Part shown: piece after piece, positions 24,692-32,505 of the stretch
How positions within the stretch are numbered: position 1 is the stretch's first letter
How the letters are laid out: each line of letters starts with the position of its first letter
From: an uncultured Caulobacterales bacterium
GTDB lineage: Bacteria; Pseudomonadota; Alphaproteobacteria; Caulobacterales; Maricaulaceae
Length of the DNA: 48,546 nucleotides
Assembly (NCBI GenBank): GCA_938001915.1
Contig: CALLBD010000036.1
Coordinates: forward strand, 1-48,546
Direction of reading: 5' to 3'
The notes under the pieces: model-generated
The model's input: the letters and a program-made list of their open reading frames with translations, nothing else
Database searches by the model: none
Told to the model about the DNA's origin: nothing
Position numbers and translations under genes: made by a program

Positions 24692-24716
24692 TTTCCGCAG
24701 GCTAAATTGAGATCTG

Positions 24717-24744
24717 AAAGCCTCGCTTCGGCGGGGCTTTTTTA
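24717..24744 (+). terminator. Rho-independent terminator of the thiolase operon
   Basis: AGCCTCGC-TTCG-GCGGGGCT is followed by a run of T. The stem is 8 bp with one G-U pair and a stable TTCG loop. Confidence 0.9.
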
Positions 24745-24780
24745 TTTTTATTCCATGAAAGTCCGACCTATACTGAGGTT

Positions 24781-25617
24781 ATGGCTTTCAAACGAGGAAA
24801 AAATTCGAAGAAAAAATCGAAGACCGTCGACAAAGTCAGGCCCGTCAAAAATCGCAATAGAAAACTGGCCCCAGGACATGTAAAATTTGGGTTGGGCTTG
24901 GACCCCGAAAGGGTTTTGGCAATTGGGGACTCATTGCGCGCCGAGTGGAATTTCTATCCCGACGGGCGCATCTGGATTCAACAAGACACATGGTTCGATG
25001 CGGCAGTTGGGCAAACTATAGTTAGATTTAAACGGAATGACACTCCCGTCAAAGGCTACGCACCTTCAAGAGTGCAAAGTTGTCTGTTTCCAAATGGCGA
25101 AAGAGGCCTTGCAGTCGCGGGGTGCTATCCAGATGACTCGAATAAAGTCGTCTGGCGTAGACCTTCATCTGATCGAGGTCATTGGTGGCCAGGCTCAGTA
25201 AAATTTTCACCTCCAGATGCCATATTTACGGACTATGGCGACCTGCTTCCAATTGAACAAATTACGAAAGATGAAGTTGGTAGTGAAATGCCGAATAACA
25301 TGATCCCTTGGACTGAATTCTTCAACGCCTGCACCAGATCAGAAATTCTAAAATCTAAACTGCGTATTGATACTTATGCGTGGGGCTTTTGGGGATTATT
25401 TATAGATCATGATGTTGTGAAAAAATCGTCAAACAAAAAGGTATATTTCTCAAGTGATAGGGTCATAGGGGAAATCCTTGCGCGCTTGCGTGGATGTGGC
25501 GAGAGATATACGGATTTCTATTTTGGACATGAGGACGGGCTTGGCCCACAACCCACTCAATATGAAAAACGAGAGTTGCTTTTCCTTTTTGATAAATTGG
25601 GGTTTGAGACTGATTAG
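24781..25617 (+). CDS. Unknown 278-residue protein
   Basis: A soluble 278-residue protein begins with a very basic tail (RGKNSKKKSKTVDK, RPVKNRNRK) and continues into a region rich in Trp, Tyr and Asp (WNFYPDGRIWIQQDTWF, WRRPSSDRGHWWPGSVKF). No family, signal or membrane helix is recognised. The ATG at 24781 lies 36 bp past a terminator, so it is probably transcribed alone. Its composition is more A/T-rich than the preceding operon, and it is wedged between that operon and element B, which hints at acquired DNA. The frame is long and clean, so a real gene is likely. Confidence 0.7.
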   Translation: MAFKRGKNSKKKSKTVDKVRPVKNRNRKLAPGHVKFGLGLDPERVLAIGDSLRAEWNFYPDGRIWIQQDTWFDAAVGQTIVRFKRNDTPVKGYAPSRVQSCLFPNGERGLAVAGCYPDDSNKVVWRRPSSDRGHWWPGSVKFSPPDAIFTDYGDLLPIEQITKDEVGSEMPNNMIPWTEFFNACTRSEILKSKLRIDTYAWGFWGLFIDHDVVKKSSNKKVYFSSDRVIGEILARLRGCGERYTDFYFGHEDGLGPQPTQYEKRELLFLFDKLGFETD

Positions 25618-25715
25618 TGTTTAGCCGCTAGTTGGATTTTATCGTTATTTTGTTTGAGAGAATTAAATGAATTGCGACTCAGACATGCGGGAATTCCCAC
25701 TGCCTGCCAAGAGAA

Positions 25716-25779
25716 CAGCCGAAGGTTAGATATCAAACAGGACATGCCCGCAGATGTGTCTTCCCGATGGACGCGAAAC
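25716..25779 (-). repeat. Element B, second (shorter) 3' module
   Basis: On the minus strand it reads GTTTCGCGTCC, CATCGGGAAGACACATC and CAACCTTCGGCTG-like sequence. It is the short form of the module at 25909-26003, lacking its middle part, and matches 11163-11210 in element A. Confidence 0.8.
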
Positions 25780-25908
25780 GCCCGCAATCGACCCAGTGAG
25801 TCGATTGCAGTGTAGCGCCGAACGCTCAGCCGTTCGGTGTGCAGTGTTAGAGATATAGGCATGTTGAATTTTCTGCCGCCTCTGTTGAAACTACGGTTTC
25901 AACTAAGT
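25780..25908 (-). repeat. Element B, hairpin-rich linker
   Basis: Contains three hairpins: 25785-25807 (8-bp stem, CAATCGAC against GTCGATTG), 25818-25837 (7-bp stem, CCGAACG against CGTTCGG) and 25884-25903 (8-bp stem, GTTGAAAC against GTTTCAAC). The linker of element A has the first two in the same order. An 82-residue minus-strand frame (25614-25862) runs through here but is mostly repeat sequence and is not called. Confidence 0.75.
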
Positions 25909-26003
25909 CAGCCGAAGGCTAGATATCAAACAGGACGTGCCCGCAGATGTGTCTTCCCGATGGAATACCAAGGGGTAGAAGAAGATTTGTTTTACGCGAA
26001 GAC
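25909..26003 (-). repeat. Element B, 3' module, first copy
   Basis: Almost identical to 10957-11051 of element A in inverted orientation. On the minus strand it runs from CTTCGCGTAAAACA through CCCCTTGG-TATT-CCATCGGG to the AGCC-TTC-GGCT hairpin. Confidence 0.88.
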
Positions 26004-26266
26004 AAAATGCCAACCCAGTTCCGAAATCGCTTACGCGCTTTCGGTTCCTTGCCATTTGATTATCAATCAAATGGACGGCGTCATCTGCGGCGATGGTTTT
26101 TGATGCAGCGGCCAGTCATAATCCCCACAGGTCATGCCATTAGACAAGGTGGTCGGCTCTCACTCCAAAAGTCCCGGCACACACTCAGCTCTCACACCAA
26201 GTCGCTCAGACCCATCGTCCTTCAGACGGCAAGCGAGGCCTCACCTGTCCTATGTCTGAAAGAACA
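26004..26266 (-). ncRNA. Structured RNA, copy B
   Basis: This is the same scaffold as copy A on the opposite strand. P1 pairs 26254-26262 (CTTTCAGAC on the minus strand) with 26219-26227 (GTCTGAAGG). P2 pairs 26209-26213 with 26169-26173. The 7-bp, 6-nt-loop hairpin is 26183-26202. Copy-specific hairpins are 26052-26074 (perfect 10-bp stem) and 26021-26044 (9 bp around one mismatch, GTAA loop). Their sequences are unrelated to those in copy A although they occupy the same place. No protein frame accounts for it. Confidence 0.75.
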
Positions 26267-26278
26267 CGCCTAGTGTGA

Positions 26279-26308
26279 CACAGCTTTTGGAAGTGAGGAT
26301 TATGTTTT
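26279..26308 (-). promoter_or_regulatory. Conserved 30-nt block upstream of RNA B
   Basis: On the minus strand it matches the block at 10667-10696 at 27 of 30 positions. It is separated from the RNA scaffold by exactly 12 nt, as in copy A, and those 12 nt are not conserved. It could be a promoter or an element end. Confidence 0.55.
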
Positions 26309-26422
26309 TTGATATTTTTACAAAGGTCTGATTTATCTGAATTGTTCAGTACCAAAGCCTGCAATAAAAAGAGGATAGAGCCGCTCGGCGTAAGACTAAG
26401 CGACCCCACATGCGCGCAGAGA

Positions 26423-29400
26423 TTACCTCCGGCGCTCACCTATTTTTTGGGATGGTGTTTCAAGGCTCGACCCATCCAAGCTCTCAATCAATTGTATCAA
26501 TTGAATGAACTCAGCGCGGTAGCCGTTCTCATCTTTGCCCTTAGCCGCCTTCGCGAGCTTTAGGGCGTCTTGATAGCTATAGTCTTCCACCGCCGTATCG
26601 CCGCGGACCTTTTGCCCTACCGCCGCGACAGCCGTCGCAAAGCGCATATCATCACTGGCGCGTTTCAGGCTGCTTTCCTGACGCTTCCCAATCGGGAAAG
26701 TCTGGAGCGTGCTTTTATCCGCATCAGGTAGTTTATGACGAATTTTGACGAAGGCATATTCATCCGAGCCCGTATTTGCGCCCCCTGTATCAGCGGCATA
26801 GCGGAGCTTATCCACGGTTACCGCAGGTGAGCCCACGGGCGTCATCTCATATATCGCGGTGACGCTATGGCCCGCGCCAATCTCGCCCGCATCCACCTTG
26901 TCATTGTTGAAATCCTGACGTTTTAGCGCGCGGGTTTCATAGCCAATGAGACGATATTCCGCGATCTTAGCCGGGTTAAACTCGACTTGGATTTTGACAT
27001 CTTTGGCAATGGTGAACAGTGCGCCGCCCGCTTCATCGGCGAGGACTTTGTTGGCCTCTGCGAGACTATCAATATAGGCGGCCACACCATTTCCATTCTG
27101 CGCAAGGGACTGCATGAGATGATCATTATAATTGCCCATCCCAAAACCGAGCACGGAGAGGAAGATGCCCGTTTTGCGCTTTTTCTGGATGAAGCTTTTC
27201 ATATCATCTGGCGAGGAGAAGCCGACATTAAAGTCACCATCCGTCGCGAGGATAACGCGGTTCACACCTTCATCATCAAAGCTTTCCTGCGCTTTCTGAT
27301 AGGCCAGCTCTAGCCCTGCTGCGCCCGCCGTGGAGCCGCCCGCCCGTAGATTATTCAGGGCTGCTAAAATTTCGGATTTATTTCTGACCTTGGTCGGCTC
27401 TAAAACCGTCCCGCTCGCGCTCGCATAGGCCACAATCGAGACCGTATCGTCTTCATCCAACGTGTTGAGGAGAAGTTTAAAACTATTGATGAGCAGCGGC
27501 AGTTTATTTGCGCTGCGCATCGACCCTGACGTATCAATCAGGAAGACGAGATTGCTGCGTGGCTTTTCAGTCTCTTTCGGGACATAGCCTTTAATCCCAA
27601 TGTGCATCAGCTTTGTGTCTGTATTCCACGGGTTTGGCGTGACCGTCACATTGGCTTTAAACGGCTCATCAGCGGATTTCGGCGCGTCATAGTCATAGGG
27701 GAAATAATTGATCATTTCCTCCAGGCGAATGGCGCTGCGCGGCGGCAATTGCCCGCGATTAATCGACGCCCGTAGGAAAGTGTAAGATGAGGTATCCACG
27801 TCAACCGAGAAGGTAGAGACGGGTTTTTCAGCCACAGGGGTCGGGAGGTTGGCCTTATAGATTTCAAAGGCGTCACGGTTTTCAAATTCGCGCACGATAG
27901 CTCCGTCGTCATCACGGAGGATATATTTTGGCGGGATAGGTTTTTGTACAATTGTGTTGGCATTTAGCGCTTGGCTGCCAGGTTTCCATTCCTCTCTGGC
28001 AGGTTCAACCAATACTCGCTCTGAGCGCGTTTCATATTTCGCAGGAATAACGACAAATTCGGTTTTCGCGTCTTCAATAACAAAGGTCTTAGTGACCTCT
28101 TCAAAGCTACCATCATCGAGCTTGACCTTCACTGTAACATCTTTTGTGACAGCAGGCACAACGCGCTTCTCTGCCCGCGCAGGAGATTTAACAACTTGTT
28201 TCGTGATTGTTTTATATTTCGCCGGAATCATCACGCGACATAGAATTTCGCCTGTTTGAGACACAATCGTCTCGGTTGACTGAACGACCACATTACTCGT
28301 TCCATTAAAGACCGTAAATTGTCCTTGGGTAGATGTGTTTACCTTTCCCGCATTGCCTGCGCTTCCAGGGACGACTTCGAGTGTGAGGCCCGCGATTTTG
28401 TCTGTCTCGGTTGACGGAGCTGGCGCAGCGGTGAAACCGCCGCTTGGTGACCCACCGTTCCTGGGCCGCGACAAAGCCGCGCGCGGATTACCCTGGGCAG
28501 AGCTAATGGCACCGTCCAACCCACCAAGTTGCGGGGCGGGCGGCGAGGTTGGTCTGGAAGGCGCTGCCTGTTGAAACCGTTGTTCACGCGGCTGAGTACC
28601 AGCTTGAGCCTTTGACTTATTCCCACGAACATCGCTCAATAAAGAGTCTACGGAAGTAATCCCGCCTTTGGGCAGCGACGCAGGCGACTTTCCAGCCGTC
28701 ACAACAATTTCATCATGAACCACTGGGTTGGTAGGCTTAGTTGTCGTCCACGGTTGAACTTCCGAAGAAAGAACCTCGGTTGTTCCATCTGCGTTGATTT
28801 GAATGGTTTCTTTGACGGTCTCATAAAGAGGCGGAATGACTCTAAGCTCTTCACCTGCCTGACGAAGTATAACCTGCTCAGGCTTGGACTCATATTCCGC
28901 CGGAACGATCTCGCGTGCATATAAATCACCACCTGTCTTCGGATCTACGCCAGTCTTGACCCATTCGGCGCGCTCCGGTGAAATCTGAGTGCGTCGCTCA
29001 ATCGTGCCATATTGGGCTGGCACATTAACGGCTTCAACGCGGCCCGGTGCTTTCAAAACACGGCGTTCAATCGTCACGATGTTTGATGGCGTTTGATCTA
29101 CTGCCGCTAATCTGCCCTCTTGAGATGTAGGTGGCTTTACGACGTCAATGGCGGGTTCAACCAATTCGGGCGTTGGCGCTTGAGTAGGCGCATCAATCAC
29201 ATCGGGCGCATCCGTAATTTCAGACCCTGCACTTTCACTAATGATGGGCTTGTTATCTTCGGACGTCACGACGACCCGCTCAAGTCCCAACTCATCCATA
29301 TTCGGCAGGACAATCATCGCCGCCATGAGGGCGGCGGCGCAGGTGCCTGCCATCATCATGCTGTGCGGTTTGAAGTTAAATATAGGCTTGCGTTTTTGCA

Positions 29401-29662
29401 TTGTCTCGACCCTTCTGGTTTTCACCTGCACCGTTTTGGTGGGTGTGCCAGTAGGACGCGGCGCATCGGCCAATCCTTGGGAGCCATCGGAAATTTTTTC
29501 TGAATCTGCCGTTTTCGCGCTCACAGTCTCAGCAGCGAACTCCTTATCAAACGCAGCCATAGCGGCGCGCATCCCGCTCTCGCGAGAGGTCCTAGACGGG
29601 CTCAAATTCTGCATTTGCGTAGCCAGCTTATCCGTATCGTCGTTCATGCCATTTTTGCTCAT
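26423..29662 (-). CDS. Membrane-anchored von Willebrand factor A (YfbK-type) protein with repeat region
   Basis: The 1079-residue protein has three parts. A cytoplasmic N-terminal segment (1-100) carries the SRESGMRAAMAAFDKEF motif typical of such proteins. One membrane helix spans about 101-121. A long periplasmic region follows, with at least four related motifs of the type PAxYxT...V..PAR.EW (VPAQYGTIERR, VIPPLYETVKE, IPAKYKTITKQ, IPAKYETRSERV) and a Gly/Pro/Ser-rich linker. The last third is the YfbK-type region with a VWA domain whose MIDAS motif DTSGSM lies near residue 710. The start overlaps the ECF sigma gene stop by 4 bp (translational coupling). The N-terminal domain could act as an anti-sigma factor; this is inferred. 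Confidence 0.88.
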   Translation of the reverse strand: MSKNGMNDDTDKLATQMQNLSPSRTSRESGMRAAMAAFDKEFAAETVSAKTADSEKISDGSQGLADAPRPTGTPTKTVQVKTRRVETMQKRKPIFNFKPHSMMMAGTCAAALMAAMIVLPNMDELGLERVVVTSEDNKPIISESAGSEITDAPDVIDAPTQAPTPELVEPAIDVVKPPTSQEGRLAAVDQTPSNIVTIERRVLKAPGRVEAVNVPAQYGTIERRTQISPERAEWVKTGVDPKTGGDLYAREIVPAEYESKPEQVILRQAGEELRVIPPLYETVKETIQINADGTTEVLSSEVQPWTTTKPTNPVVHDEIVVTAGKSPASLPKGGITSVDSLLSDVRGNKSKAQAGTQPREQRFQQAAPSRPTSPPAPQLGGLDGAISSAQGNPRAALSRPRNGGSPSGGFTAAPAPSTETDKIAGLTLEVVPGSAGNAGKVNTSTQGQFTVFNGTSNVVVQSTETIVSQTGEILCRVMIPAKYKTITKQVVKSPARAEKRVVPAVTKDVTVKVKLDDGSFEEVTKTFVIEDAKTEFVVIPAKYETRSERVLVEPAREEWKPGSQALNANTIVQKPIPPKYILRDDDGAIVREFENRDAFEIYKANLPTPVAEKPVSTFSVDVDTSSYTFLRASINRGQLPPRSAIRLEEMINYFPYDYDAPKSADEPFKANVTVTPNPWNTDTKLMHIGIKGYVPKETEKPRSNLVFLIDTSGSMRSANKLPLLINSFKLLLNTLDEDDTVSIVAYASASGTVLEPTKVRNKSEILAALNNLRAGGSTAGAAGLELAYQKAQESFDDEGVNRVILATDGDFNVGFSSPDDMKSFIQKKRKTGIFLSVLGFGMGNYNDHLMQSLAQNGNGVAAYIDSLAEANKVLADEAGGALFTIAKDVKIQVEFNPAKIAEYRLIGYETRALKRQDFNNDKVDAGEIGAGHSVTAIYEMTPVGSPAVTVDKLRYAADTGGANTGSDEYAFVKIRHKLPDADKSTLQTFPIGKRQESSLKRASDDMRFATAVAAVGQKVRGDTAVEDYSYQDALKLAKAAKGKDENGYRAEFIQLIQLIESLDGSSLETPSQKIGERRR

Positions 29663-30222
29663 GTCAGGGCCTCCTGCCCTAATCCGTTATCTTTTGATGC
29701 GAGTGTTTTTAATCGCCGCCGTATTTCACTCATTCGCCAAGCGACGGTCCCCTCGGCGACGCCTAAAACCTCTGCGGCTTCGGCGAAATTCATTTGCTCC
29801 CCCAGGGTCAGCGCGGCAGTTGCGCGCAAATCAAGCGAGAGCGTTTCCAGCGCACTTTGCAGCCAAGAGAGCCGCCGCTGCGTATCTTCCGCCTCGCCGC
29901 GCGAGAGGCTTTCGACTTCTGCATATCCCGCCGTGGTACGGTTACGCGTGGCCGAGCGGCGCAACGCATCTTTGGCGGCATTCACCGCGATACGGTGCAG
30001 CCAAGAGGTCACTTTTGCCTCGCCGCGCCAACTCCTGAGCTTGGCGGGCAGCCCCGCCCATACCTCTTGCGTGATATCCTCCGCGTCACTTTGGTTTTGC
30101 ACAACACTATAGACCACGCGAAACACGCGATCATAATGCAGGCCCAGAAGCGCGCGAAACGCCTCCGCATCCCCCGAAGCCGCGCGCGACGCCAGCTCCT
30201 CACTGTGAAGTTTTTCATTCAT
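29659..30222 (-). CDS. ECF-type RNA polymerase sigma factor
   Basis: The 187-residue protein has only the region 2 and region 4 domains of sigma-70. Region 2 spans about 15-85 (YDRVFRVVYSVVQNQSDAED, ITQEVWAGLP). Region 4 spans about 125-175 and has a helix-turn-helix (FAEAAEVLGVAEGTVAWRMS). It directs RNA polymerase to a specific promoter set, often its own operon. It is translationally coupled to the VWA membrane protein, an arrangement in which the membrane partner usually controls the sigma factor. The 111-bp upstream region contains no ECF promoter I can call with confidence. Confidence 0.92.
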   Translation of the reverse strand: MNEKLHSEELASRAASGDAEAFRALLGLHYDRVFRVVYSVVQNQSDAEDITQEVWAGLPAKLRSWRGEAKVTSWLHRIAVNAAKDALRRSATRNRTTAGYAEVESLSRGEAEDTQRRLSWLQSALETLSLDLRATAALTLGEQMNFAEAAEVLGVAEGTVAWRMSEIRRRLKTLASKDNGLGQEALT

Positions 30223-30348
30223 TTGCCCATAAGACGTATCTCAATCGGTAATCCTTGGAAATATTTTAAATTTTTTCAGTTTTTGTGAATTTGCTGTTTT
30301 GCCACTTACTATTAGCCGAATTTCAATAGGTTTGTGCCAATAAAGCAT

Positions 30349-30720
30349 ATGGTTTATCTAATTATCGGAATGATCTTAGCTGTTTGGTTCGCAATAGCAG
30401 GCGTCATACGCGTCTTAAAACCCCGTCTTATGTTTTACTTAAACATCTTCCCAATCTTTTTGCTTTTGCAAGTAGGCTTTTGGGCTGGAATGGTCGATGA
30501 GCAATTAGGCTATGAGCACGACTATTGGGCCTATGCGGGAATTGCGAACGGGATAGATTTTTATATATTTCTTTTTATGAAAAACTGGGCACTCTCTATA
30601 TTTGTGATTTGCAGCGCCTTTTTATCTTATGAAATCGCAAAATTCGTAACACGTCGGTACAAGCCCAAACTTAAGCGAAAACGTGAGACCACAGCCGAAT
30701 ATATGCAGAACCTGCCCTGA
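30349..30720 (+). CDS. Small membrane protein (123 aa)
   Basis: Three hydrophobic helices are visible (MVYLIIGMILAVWFAIAGVI; LMFYLNIFPIFLLLQVGFWA; LSIFVICSAFLSYEIAKF). A basic C-terminal tail (RRYKPKLKRKRET) should face the cytoplasm. The ATG at 30349 is preferred; a GTG at 30334 would add five residues. The family is not recognised. It stands alone between the sigma gene (divergent) and the helicase gene (convergent). Confidence 0.65.
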   Translation: MVYLIIGMILAVWFAIAGVIRVLKPRLMFYLNIFPIFLLLQVGFWAGMVDEQLGYEHDYWAYAGIANGIDFYIFLFMKNWALSIFVICSAFLSYEIAKFVTRRYKPKLKRKRETTAEYMQNLP

Positions 30721-30771
30721 GCAGACCAGTTGATAGGGAAAGTAACTTCGGTTTTTGAAAGGCATTTAAAG

Positions 30772-32079
30772 TTACCGACGCATCCCAACATTCACATCTT
30801 CAACTCGTAGCGGCGTCGTAAGAGATAATCCATCCAATGTCCTTGCACGCGAGAGCGCCACATAGGCCTGCCCCATCGCAAAGGCCCCACGTCCCAAATC
30901 AATGCGCACATCATCGAGCGTCAGGCCTTGCGCTTTGTGGATGGTCACGGCCCAGGCCAGAATGAGCGGCATTTGTTGGAAGCTGGCCGTGGTCGTTTCA
31001 ACCATCTTTTGATCAGCCTCGCTCCATTTATAATTAATCATATCCCATTTTTCAGGCTCGATTTTCCGAACCGAGGGACCGCTATCGAAGCGGACGAATA
31101 CCTCTTCGGGCGAGAGATCTACAACGGTCCCGAGAGAGCCATTGACCCAACGTTTCATCGGATCATTGCGCACCGCCATCACCCGCGCACCTTTTTTCAA
31201 CTTGAGTTTTTCTGGCGCGGGCGCACGGTTCGCGGAAAATTTGCCCTTAGTTTCGCAATTATATTCCACCGTTTCGCTGACCAAGGCAGACAGCCCCGAG
31301 ATATTATAGCGATTGGCAATCGCATTGGTCGAGGTCAGCATGACAGGTGTATGCCCTTCGCGGTGCGGTCCCACGCAAGCCTCATTAATTCCCATGACCG
31401 CCTCTTCAACATTACGCGCTACGCGAAGGTTGGAGAGAATTTTGACGAATTCCGCATTGCGCTGACGGTAAACCTTATTGAGTTCAAAATGCACAGGCGG
31501 ATAATTTTCCAGCACATTTGAATTATAGGCGTAAGGCCCAGAATATCCGCGCTGGGCGAGGATTTGATGTTCATGGCGCGGAATGACGGGCGGCAATTGA
31601 AAGAAGTCCCCGACCAGTAAAAGCCGCACCCCACCAAAGGGCTCGCGGCTATCCTGTGCCTTACGCAGCACCAAATCTATGCCGTCCAAGATATCCGCGC
31701 GCAGCATGGAAACTTCGTCGATAATAATCAGGTCGACTTTCTTCCACAGGCGGTTCGTCTTTTGATCGACCAGCGCCGCCGCGTCGATAATTTTAAACGG
31801 AAAGCGGAAGAAAGAATGAATGGTCTGCCCGCCAACATTCAACGCCGCTACGCCGGTCGGCGCGAGGACCACCATATTGGGGATATTACATTGGGTCTGT
31901 ATATATTTGACTAGCGTGGATTTCCCCGTCCCCGCCTCGCCCGTGACAAGGATAGGCGAGCGGTCCTCTGATTCCAGTTGCTCCAGAATATCGCTGACCG
32001 TGGGGTCGCTGGCATAATTTTCGGGGAAATGCGCGCTTAAGGACACCTTAGGCCTTTTTTTCCCAACGTCCGCGCTCAT
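30772..32079 (-). CDS. Pif1/RecD-like superfamily 1B DNA helicase
   Basis: From the ATG at 32079 the protein has 435 residues and the full SF1 helicase set: Walker A in LVTGEAGTGKSTLVKYIQ, the Pif1-type LAPTGVAALNVGGQTIHSFF, Walker B IIIDEVSMLRADILDGID, motif III GDFFQLPPV, and C-terminal motifs TIHKAQGLTLDDV and AYVALSRARTLDGLSL. Such helicases unwind DNA 5' to 3' and resolve G-quadruplexes or R-loops in other organisms. Here the role is inferred. The start lies inside holC (32-bp overlap), so the gene is the last of pepA-holC-helicase and is probably translationally coupled. Confidence 0.9.
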   Translation of the reverse strand: MSADVGKKRPKVSLSAHFPENYASDPTVSDILEQLESEDRSPILVTGEAGTGKSTLVKYIQTQCNIPNMVVLAPTGVAALNVGGQTIHSFFRFPFKIIDAAALVDQKTNRLWKKVDLIIIDEVSMLRADILDGIDLVLRKAQDSREPFGGVRLLLVGDFFQLPPVIPRHEHQILAQRGYSGPYAYNSNVLENYPPVHFELNKVYRQRNAEFVKILSNLRVARNVEEAVMGINEACVGPHREGHTPVMLTSTNAIANRYNISGLSALVSETVEYNCETKGKFSANRAPAPEKLKLKKGARVMAVRNDPMKRWVNGSLGTVVDLSPEEVFVRFDSGPSVRKIEPEKWDMINYKWSEADQKMVETTTASFQQMPLILAWAVTIHKAQGLTLDDVRIDLGRGAFAMGQAYVALSRARTLDGLSLTTPLRVEDVNVGMRR

Positions 32080-32503
32080 CTTGTTGATAATAGGCAAGCT
32101 CCGCGCCTGCGGCTTTAAGGTCTTTCCAACGCCCGCGCTCGCGAGTCACATCTTCTTCGCTGCGGCCATTTATCATGACCATGGCGCGGCTCACACCTTC
32201 CATATCTGTAACGGATGCCCCGCCGAGCAAGAAGACCGCATCAAAGCCTTTGGCGCTCTCTGCGCTCGCGCTCAGCAAGATAGGCTGTAGCTCCGCTTGC
32301 GGTTCATCGTCTCGGCCATGCGGCAGAAAGGCGTCATCTCGAAAGGTCCAAAGAAAGGTGTCCATATCGGCCAGCTCATCTTCGGGCAATTTCACCAAAG
32401 CCCGCCAGCCTTTCTCTAAGGTTTTCTCAAGCAAGCCCGGCAAGACGCCCTCCAGCGTCGAGGCTTCAAGATGATAGAACCAATATTGCGCGGCACTAGC
32501 CAC
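32048..32503 (-). CDS. holC: DNA polymerase III subunit chi
   Basis: A 151-residue protein of the HolC family. It opens YWFYHLEASTLEGVLPGLLE, then KGWRALVKLPED, and has DTFLWTFRDDAFLPHG in the middle. Chi joins the clamp-loader complex to SSB on the lagging strand. The gene begins 2 bp after pepA ends, the pairing common in alphaproteobacteria, and its 3' end overlaps the helicase gene. The 151 residues are normal for this class. Confidence 0.93.
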   Translation of the reverse strand: MASAAQYWFYHLEASTLEGVLPGLLEKTLEKGWRALVKLPEDELADMDTFLWTFRDDAFLPHGRDDEPQAELQPILLSASAESAKGFDAVFLLGGASVTDMEGVSRAMVMINGRSEEDVTRERGRWKDLKAAGAELAYYQQDERGRWEKKA

Positions 32504-32505
32504 AT

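Noticed and set aside
25614-25862. 82-residue protein on the minus strand in element B
   Set aside because: Most of it reads through hairpins and repeat modules, and the homologous stretch in element A is frame-shifted, so coding is unlikely.
25716-26308. CRISPR array
   Set aside because: The repeated units are two unequal modules and different hairpins, without regularly spaced identical repeats and unique spacers, and no cas gene is present.
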